Assembly (NCBI GenBank): GCA_023105745.1
Contig: JALGQZ010000005.1
Span: 1,674,001 to 1,738,000 of the forward strand
Reading direction: 5' to 3'
DNA: 64,000 nt
DNA from: Austropuccinia psidii
Taxonomy: Eukaryota > Basidiomycota > Pucciniomycetes > Pucciniales > Sphaerophragmiaceae
The position numbers and the translations under genes are program-made. The first letter of the stretch is position 1. Every line of letters begins with the position of its first letter. The notes below the pieces were generated by a model, which ran no database searches, was not told where the DNA came from, and saw nothing but the letters and a program-made list of their open reading frames with translations. This document shows, one piece after another, positions 21,256-32,049 of this stretch.

Positions 21256-24200
21256 GTGTTCAATGGTCTTCACAGTTTTCCATCCAGAGCACAATTGTGC
21301 ATTCTGAATACTGGTGTCAAAAATTCTCTTAAATTTTTTGTTTTTTCTTCTCTCTCTGATATGTTTTACAGTATTCTCATTGATTCTGGTGCTACCAACT
21401 CATTTATTGCAAAGCAGTTTGTTCACAAGTATTCTTTGACCATGTCAGAACTCCCGGAGAAGATTCCCCTTATTATTCTTGACTCCTCTGAGTCTCCTTC
21501 TTTATTTGTGACTCACCATACTAAATATATGGTTGAGCTCCCTTCCTTCCCAAGCTTTGAATGGGACTTTTTAGTCATTGATACTCCCAAGGGAGAAGAC
21601 CTCATATTGGGCTTTGACTTTCTTAATCATTTTAATCCGTTTATTGATTGGAGGCAAGGATTGATCACCTTTAATTCTGATCATAAGGACTATAATGATC
21701 CTTCAATTTCTTTCAGTAATGATTTTTCTTCTGCCAAATCATGTACAGCTCTGGTTGGTGATTCTAGAACACCATCATTTCCGTCTTCTGTCCATATTCC
21801 TTCCCTTAATTCCCATCAGTCATTACTATCATCTAGAGATGAAGTCTTCAAAGAGATTCAAGATGTTGGAGAAGATAATTCTGTATCTTCACTTCATCTC
21901 TTCTTTGGGAATATGGACCTTCCTCCTTCATCTTATCATGACTCCCTGGAGGAGTTGTGGGATGAAGAGGAAGAGCCAGAAGAAATAGAAACCGTGATGA
22001 AGGTTGTTCCTTCTGTTTATCACCAATATTTGGATGTATTTTCCAAGGTGAAAGCAGAGAAACTTCCTCCTCACCGCGCCTGTGATCATCATATCGAGCT
22101 GGAGGGGTCTCTACCTCCAGTTGGGGTGATCTACTCTTTATCAAACCAAGAGTCAGATACACTCAGGGCCTACATTTCAGAGAATGTAGAGAAAGGTTTC
22201 ATCCGGCCAAGCTCCTCTTCTACAGGAGCACCTGTTCTTTTTGTCAAAAAGAAAGATGGTGGCCTCCGTTTGTGTGTTGATTACCACAAGCTCAATGCTG
22301 TTACTAGGAAGAACAAGTATCCTGTTCCTCCTATGAATCAGCTTCTCACCGTTTTCAATGGTTCTTCTATCTTCTCCAAGATTGATTTGCGTGGTGCATA
22401 TAACCTGCTCAGAATCAAGGAAGGTGATGAACATTTGACTTGTTTTAGAACCAAATATGGTAGTTATGAGTACTTGGTTATGCCATTTGGGCTTACCAAT
22501 GCTCCTGCTTCTTTTCAAAATCTCGTCAATGATATTTTTTATGATCTTCTTGATGTTTATGTTGTGGTTTATTTGGATGACATTATGGTCTTTTCCAAAT
22601 CTGAGGAAGAACATGTCACTCATGTGTCCACTGTTCTTTCCAGACTCAGAGCCAATAACCTCTTTGCTAAGGCGTCCAAATGCCTATTTCATGTTTCTAG
22701 TGTGGAATATCTTGGTTATGTAGTTTCTTCTGAAGGCCTCAAGATGGACCAAGCAAAAGTCCAGCAAATTCTCAATTGGCCACCTCCAAGAAACCTCAAG
22801 GCTCTTCAATCATTCCTTGGCTTTGCCAATTTTTACCGCCGTTTCATCAAGAATTATTCAAAGAAAATTAGTTCACTCACAAGTTTCCTCAAGAAAGATT
22901 CCCGTTTTCCCCTCAATGAGGAAGCTCTTAGACAGTTTCATCAACTCAAAGAGGCATTCACCACTGCTCCAATCCTTTCTCACTTCAATCCTTCTCTACC
23001 CACCATTGTAGAGACCGATGCATCAGATTATGCCTTGGGTGCTGTACTGAGTCAGGTCTCTGACTCAGGAAAACATCCCATTGCATTTGATAGCCGCAAG
23101 CTTCTCCCAGCTGAGCTCAATTATGAGATTCATGACAAGGAACTCCTTGGCATAGTCTGGGCTCTCAAGCGCTGGAGAGCTTTCCTTCTTTCCATTTCTT
23201 CCCCTTTTGAAGTTCTCACCGATCATTCATCTCTTCAATATTTCATGTCTTCCAAGATTCTCACTCGCCGTCAAGCCCGCTGGGCTGAATTTTTATCTGA
23301 ATTCCATTTCTCAATCACTTACCGCCCTGGCCGCTTGGCCACCCTTCCAGATGCCTTGTCACGTCGGGACGACGTTTACCCGGAGAGGGGGGAGGATTTC
23401 ATCAGCAAGAATCCGATGAACTATCAGAAGATAATCAAGCAAGATGAAATTCAAGCCTCAAAGTTTTTTGCAGTCAAGGTGGATTCATTTTCAAATTTGA
23501 TTGATTCGATTCAGAAGGCAGTGTGGCAAGATTCTCAATATAGAAGTGTCCTTGAAGATTTGGGTAAAGGTAAATCTGTCCAAGATTATTCTCTTGATTC
23601 CTCTTCCAAACTTCTCCTTTTCAAAGATCGGGTGGTGGTCCCAAATGACCCCACAATTCAACTCAATATACTTCAAAATCGGCATGACTCTCCTCTAGCT
23701 GGACACCCTGGCCAAGAGAAGACTCTCAAACTTGTCAAGCAGGATTTCCACTGGTCCGGCATGACTCAATTTATCAAGGATTATGTCTCATCCTGTCAAC
23801 AGTGTTCAAGAAACAAAAATATTCATCACAAGAAGTTTGGACTCCTCAAGCCTCTTCCAATTCCAAGTGGTCCTTGGATTTGTCTTTCAATGGATTTCAT
23901 CACTCAACTGCCACTGTCCAATTCCTTTGATTCAATTTTAGTCATAGTGGACAGATTCTCAAAAATGGCGGTTTTTATTCCAACAATAGCTTCAATCACT
24001 TCATTAGATTTGGCCCATTTATTCATCAAGAATATTTTCTCAAAGCATGGCCTTCCTTCAAGCATTGTTAGTGATCGAGGTTCACTTTTTGTTTCTTCCT
24101 TTTGGACCAACCTTTGTCAGCAGCTCAAGATTTCAAGAGACTTGTCAACTGCTTACCATCCAGAAACTGATGGACAGACAGAGAGGGTAAATCAGATACT

Positions 24201-24957
24201 AGAACAGTACCTTCGGATGTATGTCAGTTATCATCAAGATGATTGGAACACCTGGCTCCCTCTGGCTGAATTTGCCTACAATAACTCTGACCACTCTTCA
24301 ACAAAACAATCACCGTTTTTCACTGTTTATGGAAGAGATCCTCATTTTGACTCAGTTCACATCACTCAAGACACTCCGGCTGGAAAGTTATCAACAAAAA
24401 TCCAATCAGTACAGCAAGATGTCAAGAGAGAACTTGAAGTTGCCATAAACAGGTTTAAGAGGTATGCAGATAAAAGTAGAGCAAGTCCACCTGTTTTCAA
24501 TCCCGGTGACATGGTATGGCTCTCTTCCAAGAACATCAAATCAACCAGACCCACCAAAAAGCTGTCTGAAAGATGGCTGGGTCCTTTTCCAATCTTGAAG
24601 AAAGTCAGCACTCATGCCTACCACCTCAAGCTTCCATCTCAATGGAAATCCATCCACCCAGTTTTCCATATTTCCCTTTTGGAACCAGTCAAGACGTCAA
24701 CAATCCCAAATAGGCATCAAGAGCCTCCTCCTCCAATCACCATTGAAGAAGAAGAGGAATGGGAAGTCTCTCAAATACTGGACTCAAAGCTCAAGAGAGG
24801 AAAATTATGGTATCTGGTGGAATGGAAAGGTTTCAGTCAAGACCCAGAAAGATCCACTTGGGAACCAACCGAAAACCTCAAGAATTGTCCTGAACTTGTC
24901 AAAGATTTTCATTCATTATATCCTGACAAGCCTGGGCCCAACTCTTCAAAAGCTTGA
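21256..24957 (+). CDS. A-new Pol: protease, RT, RNase H, integrase, chromodomain
   Basis: Intact frame of 1233 codons. It opens without an ATG at 21256 (a GTG codon); the first internal ATG is at the second Met. Protease L-I-D-S-G-A-T near 41; RT V-Y-L-D-D-I-M near 438; RNase H E-T-D-A-S-D-Y-A-L-G near 585; integrase H-H-C-C region about 810-860 (H-D-S-P-L-A-G-H, then C-Q-Q-C); catalytic D, D, E in S-M-D-F-I-T, S-D-R-G-S and T-E-R-V-N-Q. A C-terminal chromodomain (about 1165-1222) has W-E-V-S-Q-I-L-D and Y-L-V-E-W-K-G-F, marking this as a chromovirus. Such domains direct integration toward particular chromatin; which mark applies here is not visible. Confidence 0.97.
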   Translation: MFNGLHSFPSRAQLCILNTGVKNSLKFFVFSSLSDMFYSILIDSGATNSFIAKQFVHKYSLTMSELPEKIPLIILDSSESPSLFVTHHTKYMVELPSFPSFEWDFLVIDTPKGEDLILGFDFLNHFNPFIDWRQGLITFNSDHKDYNDPSISFSNDFSSAKSCTALVGDSRTPSFPSSVHIPSLNSHQSLLSSRDEVFKEIQDVGEDNSVSSLHLFFGNMDLPPSSYHDSLEELWDEEEEPEEIETVMKVVPSVYHQYLDVFSKVKAEKLPPHRACDHHIELEGSLPPVGVIYSLSNQESDTLRAYISENVEKGFIRPSSSSTGAPVLFVKKKDGGLRLCVDYHKLNAVTRKNKYPVPPMNQLLTVFNGSSIFSKIDLRGAYNLLRIKEGDEHLTCFRTKYGSYEYLVMPFGLTNAPASFQNLVNDIFYDLLDVYVVVYLDDIMVFSKSEEEHVTHVSTVLSRLRANNLFAKASKCLFHVSSVEYLGYVVSSEGLKMDQAKVQQILNWPPPRNLKALQSFLGFANFYRRFIKNYSKKISSLTSFLKKDSRFPLNEEALRQFHQLKEAFTTAPILSHFNPSLPTIVETDASDYALGAVLSQVSDSGKHPIAFDSRKLLPAELNYEIHDKELLGIVWALKRWRAFLLSISSPFEVLTDHSSLQYFMSSKILTRRQARWAEFLSEFHFSITYRPGRLATLPDALSRRDDVYPERGEDFISKNPMNYQKIIKQDEIQASKFFAVKVDSFSNLIDSIQKAVWQDSQYRSVLEDLGKGKSVQDYSLDSSSKLLLFKDRVVVPNDPTIQLNILQNRHDSPLAGHPGQEKTLKLVKQDFHWSGMTQFIKDYVSSCQQCSRNKNIHHKKFGLLKPLPIPSGPWICLSMDFITQLPLSNSFDSILVIVDRFSKMAVFIPTIASITSLDLAHLFIKNIFSKHGLPSSIVSDRGSLFVSSFWTNLCQQLKISRDLSTAYHPETDGQTERVNQILEQYLRMYVSYHQDDWNTWLPLAEFAYNNSDHSSTKQSPFFTVYGRDPHFDSVHITQDTPAGKLSTKIQSVQQDVKRELEVAINRFKRYADKSRASPPVFNPGDMVWLSSKNIKSTRPTKKLSERWLGPFPILKKVSTHAYHLKLPSQWKSIHPVFHISLLEPVKTSTIPNRHQEPPPPITIEEEEEWEVSQILDSKLKRGKLWYLVEWKGFSQDPERSTWEPTENLKNCPELVKDFHSLYPDKPGPNSSKA

Positions 24958-25767
24958 TTCATTATGGTGCTTGGTGGGGAGAGGAATTACCAAAAGTAAG
25001 TCCCACTCCTGGTATGCACCTTTAGGGGTATTCTACTCTGTTTTGTTGTAAGCATCACCTTGGCCACTCTGTGAGCACTTTGCAATTTTGGACACAGACC
25101 TCTGGCATGGATTTCAACTTCATTTCCAATCTTATGGCCATTCTCACTTGGGACAATGGGCCATTCACTCTTCAATTCATTTCCAAGACTTCAAAATTCA
25201 AATTCATTCCTTCAACATTTTTGTTTTATTTTTATGGCACTGGCGGGAGTGGTAACTACCAAAAGTAAGTTCCTCTCCTGGTGTGCACTTCCCTGAGGGG
25301 TCTACAATCTTGTCAAAACATCACCTTGGCCACTTTGTGAGCACCTGGCATCAATTTTATCTTTCCAGGTCCTTGGCCAATTTCAAAATCAGTTATCAAC
25401 CTCCGTGATGAAGATTGGAACCTCCTCAAGATTCAATTCATTTTTCTTTTTTCTTTTTCCTTTTCTTTTCTTATTTTCAGTTTCATTCTTTATTTCTATT
25501 TTACTTTTATTTTAAATTTCCTTTTATCACGTCAATTATCACGTCAAAAATTTTCATTCATTTCAAAATTAAATTCAAATCATGAAGCCAATGTCAAAAG
25601 AAGATCAAGCAAGTCCTGCGTCAAATGTCAAATTCTTAATATCAGTTTTCAAATTTTTACATTAATCAGTCCTCTTGAATCACTCTCTCAAAATCCTTCC
25701 AATAGCCTCAACAGGCTTCACCTTGTATTGGTGCTCAGGAGCTCACCATTTCAAGGTGGGGGGGTAC
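24958..25767 (+). other. A-new 3' untranslated region and polypurine tract
   Basis: Contains a direct repeat: 24966-25080 and 25236-25350 share ACCAAAAGTAAGT, CTCCTGGT, GGGGT and CATCACCTTGGCCACT. The polypurine tract AAGGTGGGGGGG (25753-25764) precedes the 3' LTR by three bases. Confidence 0.85.
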
Positions 25768-27270
25768 TGTCACAACCATGGCAATTCACTTCCTTGGATC
25801 CCCATATGGCATATCAAGCCACAGCCCTTTTATGGCCAATTGGCCATATCCATCACCAGTGGCCAATATGGCCACGTCATCATCTCATGGACCATTTATG
25901 GCCATTTGTGTTTTGGGGCCTTCATGGCCCTTCACCTCAATCCAGCACCCATAGCGGCAATTTATGGCCAAATGGGTATTTCTGGTCATTTCCCTCAAAA
26001 CCAGGGGAAATGGCCCAAATGGCTGTTTTTGGCCATTTGGGCTCATAATGCGCATTTGCGCATTTTTGCGCATTTTGCGCATTTTTGCGCATTTTTGCGC
26101 ATTTTGCGCACTTTTGCGCATTTTGCGCATTTTTGCGCACTTTGCGCATTTTGCGCATTTTTGCGCACTTTGACGCAAAGTGTCCAAAAGACACTTTCCC
26201 GCCTTTTGGGCCAGTTTTTGGCTCAGAACCCAAAAGGCCCAGAAACACCATTCCAAGCTCTGAAGCCATTACATCCATCCTTTTCCCTCTGCCTTTCCAT
26301 CTCAAGACCTTTGGACGTAATCTTCTTGCCAATCAACCAATATGCCATAAATGATGTTATATATCATTGTGCATCATTTTTCAACAGCAATTCAATGGTG
26401 GCAATATCAAATGTTCATTTCAAAATTCCAACATCTCATCACGTCATCAAGGCACCCAATCATTCAGAGGAATCATCAAGGCTCAAGAGCAAGTGTTTCA
26501 GCGTCAAAGACCAATGACGCCATCAAGCAGTCATTGGTTATTCTCACTCCAAGTATTCATTCCAAGGGAATACTTTCAATTCATTCTCAAGTGTATTCAA
26601 GAGGCAATGCCAAAAAGAAGTTGTCAAGTGTCAAAGCTCCACTCAATCCATCTTGGCAACCATATTCATTTCAATACAGTCTGGATCCATCAAGACCTGT
26701 ATTTCATTTTCAATCATGGGAAATTCATTCAACCCAATTCAATTTCAATATTAGCCAGCTGTATCAATTCCCAAAAGAATCAATACAGCCTCAAGGATCA
26801 ATACAGATCAGTTTTCAGCCTGAAGAACTCAAGCTCCCAACTTTTCACATATACCGGCTACCCTTTCCACCCTGGGGGGTTTTCCCCAGTTAATTAATAT
26901 ATTTTGATTTTATTTTATCTCTATTTTCTTTTCACTTTAGTTAAGCAAATACTGATATTATTAAGTCAGTCATTTAGCACCTTTCTCTTTCTCTTTCTTC
27001 GCCTGTCAATGGATATTTGGTGGTCATATCCTTACTAATTCCATTATTCATTTTTGGCAGGTTGAAACAATGATTAAGGACTTACTTGGTTGGCTCTTTG
27101 GCCATTTGGCTTCCCTTTCCTCTTTTGCATCTCATCTTGTACCTGCATATCTTTTAGAGGAATTCATTCTTATTATTTTTATTCTTTATCCTTTTGGAGT
27201 CTTCCAAGTGAGTTCCCTGATTGCTGAGTGCCAGGCCACTCTTGTATTCTGTCCAAGAGCCCCTGTGACA
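25768..27270 (+). repeat. 3' LTR of A-new
   Basis: 1503 bp. Nearly identical to the 5' LTR apart from a shorter TGCGCA array (26050-26172), an 18-bp or so deletion near 26230 and a few substitutions, including A for G in the GAAACAGTG word, which creates an ATG at 27070. The following integrase frame appears fused to the LTR only because of the insertion. Confidence 0.95.
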
Positions 27271-28671
27271 GATTTGGGTAAAGGTAAATCCATTCAGGAT
27301 TACTCTCTTGACTCCTCTTCCCAACTTCTCCTCTTCAAAGATCGGGTGGTGGTCCCAAATGACCCCACAATCCAACTCAGCATTCTTCAAAAGCTTCATG
27401 ACTCTCCTCTAGCTGGACACTTTGGCCAAGAGAAGACTCTCAAACTTGTCAAGCGGGATTTCCACTGGTCCGGCATGACTCAATTCATTAAGGATTATGT
27501 ATCATCCTGTCAACAGTGTTCAAGAAACAAGAATATCCACCATAAGAAGTTTGGACTCCTCAAACCTCTTCCAATTCCAAATGGTCCTTGGATTTGTCTC
27601 TCAATGGATTTCATCACTCAACTGCCCCTGTCCAATTCTTTTGACTCAATTCTTGTCATAGTGGACAGATTCTCAAAAATGGCGGTTTTTATTCCAACAA
27701 TGTCTTCAATAACTTCTTTGGATTTGGCCCATTTATTCATCAAGAATATCTTCTCAAAGCATGGCCTTCTTTCAAGCATTGTCAGTGATAGAGGTCCCCT
27801 TTTTGTTTCTTCCTTCTGGACCAATCTTTGTCAGCAGCTTAAGATTTCAAGAGACTTGTCAACTGCTTACCATCCAGAAACTGATGGACAGACAGAGAGG
27901 GTAAATCAGATACTAGAACAGTATCTTCGGATGTATGTCGGTTATCATCAAGATGATTGGAACACCTGGCTCCCTCTGGCTGAATTTGCCTACAATAACT
28001 CTGACCACTCTTCAACCAAGCAATCACCGTTTTTCACTGTTTATGGAAGAGATCCTCAATTTGATTCAGTTCACATCACTCAAGATACTCCTGCTGGAAC
28101 GTTATCAACAAAAATCCAATCAGTACAGCAAGATGTCAAGAGAGAACTTGAAGCTTCCATAAACCGGTTTAAGAGGTATTCAGATAAAAGTAGAGCAAGT
28201 CCACCTGTTTTCAATCCTGGTGACATGGTATGGCTTTCTTCCAAGAATATCAAATCAACTAGACCCACCAAGAAACTGTCTGAAAGATGGTTGGGTCCCT
28301 TTCCAATCTTGAAGAAAGTCAGTACTCATGCTTACCACCTCAAGCTTCCATCTCAATGGAAATCCATCCACCCAGTCTTCCATATCTCACTCTTGGAACC
28401 AGTCAAGACATCAACAATCCCAAATCGGCATCAAGAGCCTCCACCGCCAATCATTATTGAAGAAGAAGAGGAATGGGAAGTCTCTCAAGTATTGGATTCA
28501 AAGCTCAAGAGAAGAAAATTATGGTATCTGGTGGAATGGAAAGGTTTCAGTCAAGATTCAGAAGGATCCACATGGGAACCAGCTGAAAACCTCAAGAATT
28601 GTCCTGAACTTGTCAAAGATTTTCATTCGTTATATCCTGACAAGCCAGGACCCAATTCTTCAATGGCTTGA
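27271..28671 (+). pseudogene. A-old pol, second half (integrase and chromodomain)
   Basis: Starts with the right-hand GATTT duplication and continues the A-old integrase. Contains the H-H-C-C region (H-D-S-P-L-A-G-H; C-Q-Q-C near 27510), catalytic D, D, E (M-D-F-I-T, S-D-R-G-P, T-E-R-V-N-Q) and the chromodomain (W-E-V-S-Q-V-L-D; Y-L-V-E-W-K-G-F). The frame has no stop and also runs upstream through the A-new LTR, but that join is an accident of insertion. It is very similar to the A-new counterpart. Confidence 0.93.
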
Positions 28672-29372
28672 ATTTTTATGGTGCTTGGTGGGGAGAGGAA
28701 TTACCAAAAACTTCTTGGCCCGGCTTTCAACATCCGAATTCAAAATTTATGGCCATTTACACTTGGGCAAATGGACCATTCCTTGTTTATTCTCCCTCCC
28801 AAGACTTTATTCTTTCAACACATTCATTTATCAAGATCTTTCTTATTTATGGCACTGGCGGGAGTGGCAACTACTAAAAGTAAGTTCCTCTCCTGGTGTG
28901 CACTTCCCTGAGGGGTCTACAATCTGTCAAAACATCACCTTGGCCACTCTGTGATCACCTGGCATCAAATTCTTTTATCCAGGTCCTTGGTCACTTTCAA
29001 AATCAATTGTTGTAATCCGTGATGAAGATTGGATTCCTCCTCAAATTTCATTTTCTTTATTTTTTCTGTTTTCTCTCTTTATATCTGTTTCCTTTTCTCT
29101 TTTACTCTTTATATTCTTTTAAAATTTCTTTTCTTATAACTCTTTAACGCCAAAATCTTTATGTCAAATCATGTCTTCAACTTTGTCAAAGCCAAATGTC
29201 AAGAGAAGATCAAGTCAACCTCAATTCATATGCCAACAAGCTTATCAGTTTAATTCTTCTTTTCAAGATTCAATACCTCTGGAATGCTTACGTCAAATCC
29301 GTCTCATTAGCCTCAACAGGCCTCTACCTTACCTTGGTGCTCAGGAGCTCACCATTCAAGGTAGGGGGGTAC
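28672..29372 (+). other. A-old 3' untranslated region and polypurine tract
   Basis: Corresponds to 24958-25767 of A-new but shorter, lacking one copy of the internal repeat (28690-28720 passes straight from ACCAAAA to an unrelated continuation). The tract AAGGTAGGGGGG sits at about 29358-29369. Confidence 0.8.
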
Positions 29373-31103
29373 TGTCACAACCACATATTTTGACCCTCCT
29401 CCTTGATGGTGGCGGCAATCCAACCTGGAGCCAAGTTGGGGCCAATTGGCCATGCCACATCATTTATGGCCAATTGACCCCTTTTTGGGGGTTCCATGGC
29501 TCTTACGCCATAACCCATTCTATTGGCCACGTATGGCCTCCATCATCTTTTATGGCCTCAGGCCATATCCTGCATCATTGGTCCTCTTGGCCAATTTCCA
29601 CCTCACCAACCCCCAGGCCTCCATCACTGTTTTTGGGCCTGGGGGGTCCCTTTGTCTTCTAGGAGCTTCCAGGCCCCATGGCCACCTTCATTGGTTTCCT
29701 GGCCACCCCTTTCATTATGGGGGTTTTGGCCTAAATGGCCTTTTTGGGCCATTTAGGCCCCCCACGGCTTCTACGGTCCGTGGGCTGTAATACGCGGTCC
29801 ACGGTCCGCGGTCTGTAGGCGGATTAGGCCCCTTTTGGCCTAATCCAATGAGGCCAAAGGGGGCAGCCACCTAGCCCCCAAGGCCAGGTGGGTCCCAAAC
29901 CACAATTGGGCCCACCTGAGCCATTTTTGGCCACCAATCCCTTGGACCCAAATTGGACCAAAAACACCTTGGATCCATTTTTGGCCATAAATCCCGTAGG
30001 ACCCATTTTTGGCCCTGGACCACCATGGACCAACTTCACCGTCATGGCCTCTGGCAACCACCAGAGGCCACCAAATCATCTCAACAAGCATTTCCCTCAA
30101 CTTAAGGAAGGATTGCTTCATTCCTCCATGCACCTCGTACTCAAGGTTGCAGGAGTGGTGCATATATGGTGTTATATACCATTATGCACCATTTCGCTCA
30201 GCAATTCAATGGTGACGTTTTCAGGACCCAAATCAACCTTCTTAACTCAAGGTACCAAGATCCAACGCCTATTTCGAAGGAGAACCTTTGGACTCATCAG
30301 TTTGGTAATCCATGGCGGCAATCAGAAGACCATTCAAGGACTCCAATCACCTGGCTCAGCAGGAGTTGGGTTGGCAATTTCATTCAGGGTTATTCTAAGG
30401 GCAATTCTCAAAAGGTATTACATCTTTTCAATAAGTTGTCAAGGCATCAAGTATTTCAATACTTCTTGGACAACTCAATTGGTTCATACAGGCGGTAATC
30501 AATCAACCTGTACGTACTTGGCCCAATTGGGCCAATTCATATTCTACTGTGGGAATTCAATCACACAGTTTCAAATTAAAGATGGCCAGAACTGTATTGG
30601 CCCGATTCGGACAATACAGCCGGTGATCCAACTCCAGGATCAATCTTTCAGTTTTTCACATATACTGGCCACCTTTCAGCACCTGGGGACTTTTTCCCCA
30701 GTTAATTAATATATTGGATTTATTTTTATCCTTATTTTCTTTTACCTTATTAAAGTTAATACTGATAATCTTAAGTCAGTCATTCAGCACCCTTTTCTTT
30801 TATTTCCTCGCCTGTCCAGTGGATATTGGTGGTCATATCCTTATACTAATTCCATTTCCTTTTCTGGCAGGTTGAAACAGTGAATAGAGGATTCACCTGG
30901 TTGGCTTCTTGGCTTTTGGCTTTTTTATTATCTTTGGCCATTGGCTTCATCTTTTTCATATCTCATCTTTTGGCATACTGGTTTTCTCCCATATTCTTTC
31001 TTAGAGAAAATTCATTCTTATTATTCTTTTATCTTTGGAGCCCTCCAAGTGAGTTCTTGATTCCTGAGTGCCAGGCCCTCTTCTTCCAAGAGCCCCTGTG
31101 ACA
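29373..31103 (+). repeat. 3' LTR of A-old, diverged U3
   Basis: 1731 bp, TGTCACAACC to CCCCTGTGACA. The promoter, hairpin and AGTTAATTAATATATT are conserved (about 30655-30715), but U3 differs strongly from A-new. TGGCCA and GGCCA words are even denser. In place of the TGCGCA array there is a CGGTCC-rich patch (29765-29825), followed by repeats of TTTTTGGCC with GGACC words. Confidence 0.9.
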
Positions 31104-32049
31104 CCTTCATCCTGATATGTCTGAAACAATGGTGCATAAAAGGATATTAAGAAAATGTGGTGGTGACCTTGAGAATGCTATAAGAAGCAGATGTATTGAC
31201 CCTTGCTCTACAGAGGATTATATCAATGCTATGGAGGATATCACTACTAGAACAAAAATTGGAAGTAATTGGTATAAACCCCCAATAGACAACAAGACTA
31301 GTGGGAAACCAATTTCAAAACCAAATAAACCACATGACAGACCTCCTTTGAAATGTCATAAATGTGGAAGTACAGCTCATTTGGCAAACACTTGTCCCAA
31401 AAAGACAAGAGCCAATGAGATAAATATTGAAAAAGTGGAAGACACAAAAGAAACTGATGTATCCTTACATGAAAGTGATTCTGAACCTTCAGAAGAAGAA
31501 GTATTAGAAGAACTTAGTATAGAAAATATTAATGTTTCTTTTGAAGTCACTGAGGTACATACTCACTTACCACAGTACAGTGATGAATGCATGGATCTCA
31601 TACATGTGCAAGATGCCAAAATGCAAAAAACCAAACCTGCCAGAGGTAAAGGTTATACAGCTGGGTCATCTTGTATCACTAATATTGTGATAAATAACAT
31701 AGAAGCCAAGATACATCTTGACTCAGGTGCTTTTTGCACTTGTGTTGGAAAAGATTATCTTGACAAGATTTATACCAATTGGCAAGACAAGTTGATGCCA
31801 ATTGAAGGTATAAGATTCAGCAGTGCTAGCCAAAACATGCACGCTTTGGGTATATTTGAAGCAGCAATAATATTTCCTCATCCTGCAGGAAGTGTAAGAT
31901 TGAAAGCTGAATTTGTTGTTATGAATAATTGTACCTCACAACACTTTATACTTGGAAATGATTATCTCAATATCTATGGTATTGATATTAATAATAATAA
32001 AGACAGATATTTCACTATAGGGGAAAATAAAAGGCAAAAATTTGCTTTT
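31104..32049 (+). pseudogene. B2 gag C-terminus and protease
   Basis: Aligns with B1 from L-H-P-D-M-S onward: K-I/R-I-L-R-K-C-G-G, then the zinc knuckle C-H-K-C-G-S-T-A-H-L-A-N-T-C near 31355, then protease H-L-D-S-G-A-F near 31720. Cut at Q-K-F-A-F by the solo LTR. The frame at 33888 resumes in register once the LTR and one CTTTT are removed, so this piece and the next were one reading frame. Confidence 0.92.

Larger units (their letters stand above)
17569..27270 (+). mobile_element. A-new: complete 9.7-kb Ty3/gypsy chromovirus
   Basis: 5' LTR 17569-19192, primer-binding site 19193-19207, gag 19904-21241, pol 21256-24957, polypurine tract about 25753-25764, 3' LTR 25768-27270. The LTRs begin TGTCACAACC and end CCCCTGTGACA. 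The 5-bp target duplication GATTT is at 17564-17568 and 27271-27275. The LTRs differ by only a handful of substitutions outside a tandem array, and both ORFs are intact, so insertion is recent and the element may be active. Confidence 0.97.
15403..31103 (+). mobile_element. A-old: Ty3/gypsy chromovirus split by a younger copy of itself
   Basis: Two fragments, 15403-17568 (protease, RT, RNase H) and 27271-31103 (integrase, chromodomain, 3' UTR, 3' LTR), are joined in sequence once 17569-27270 and one copy of the GATTT duplication are removed. The 5' LTR, gag and first protease codons are absent because B1 inserted at 15402/15403. The right LTR ends at 31103 inside the gag gene of B2, so A-old inserted into B2. 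Confidence 0.9.

Noticed and set aside
27070..28671. A 533-codon protein starting in the LTR and fused to integrase
   Set aside because: The join is the right edge of the A-new insertion; the LTR codons were never part of pol.
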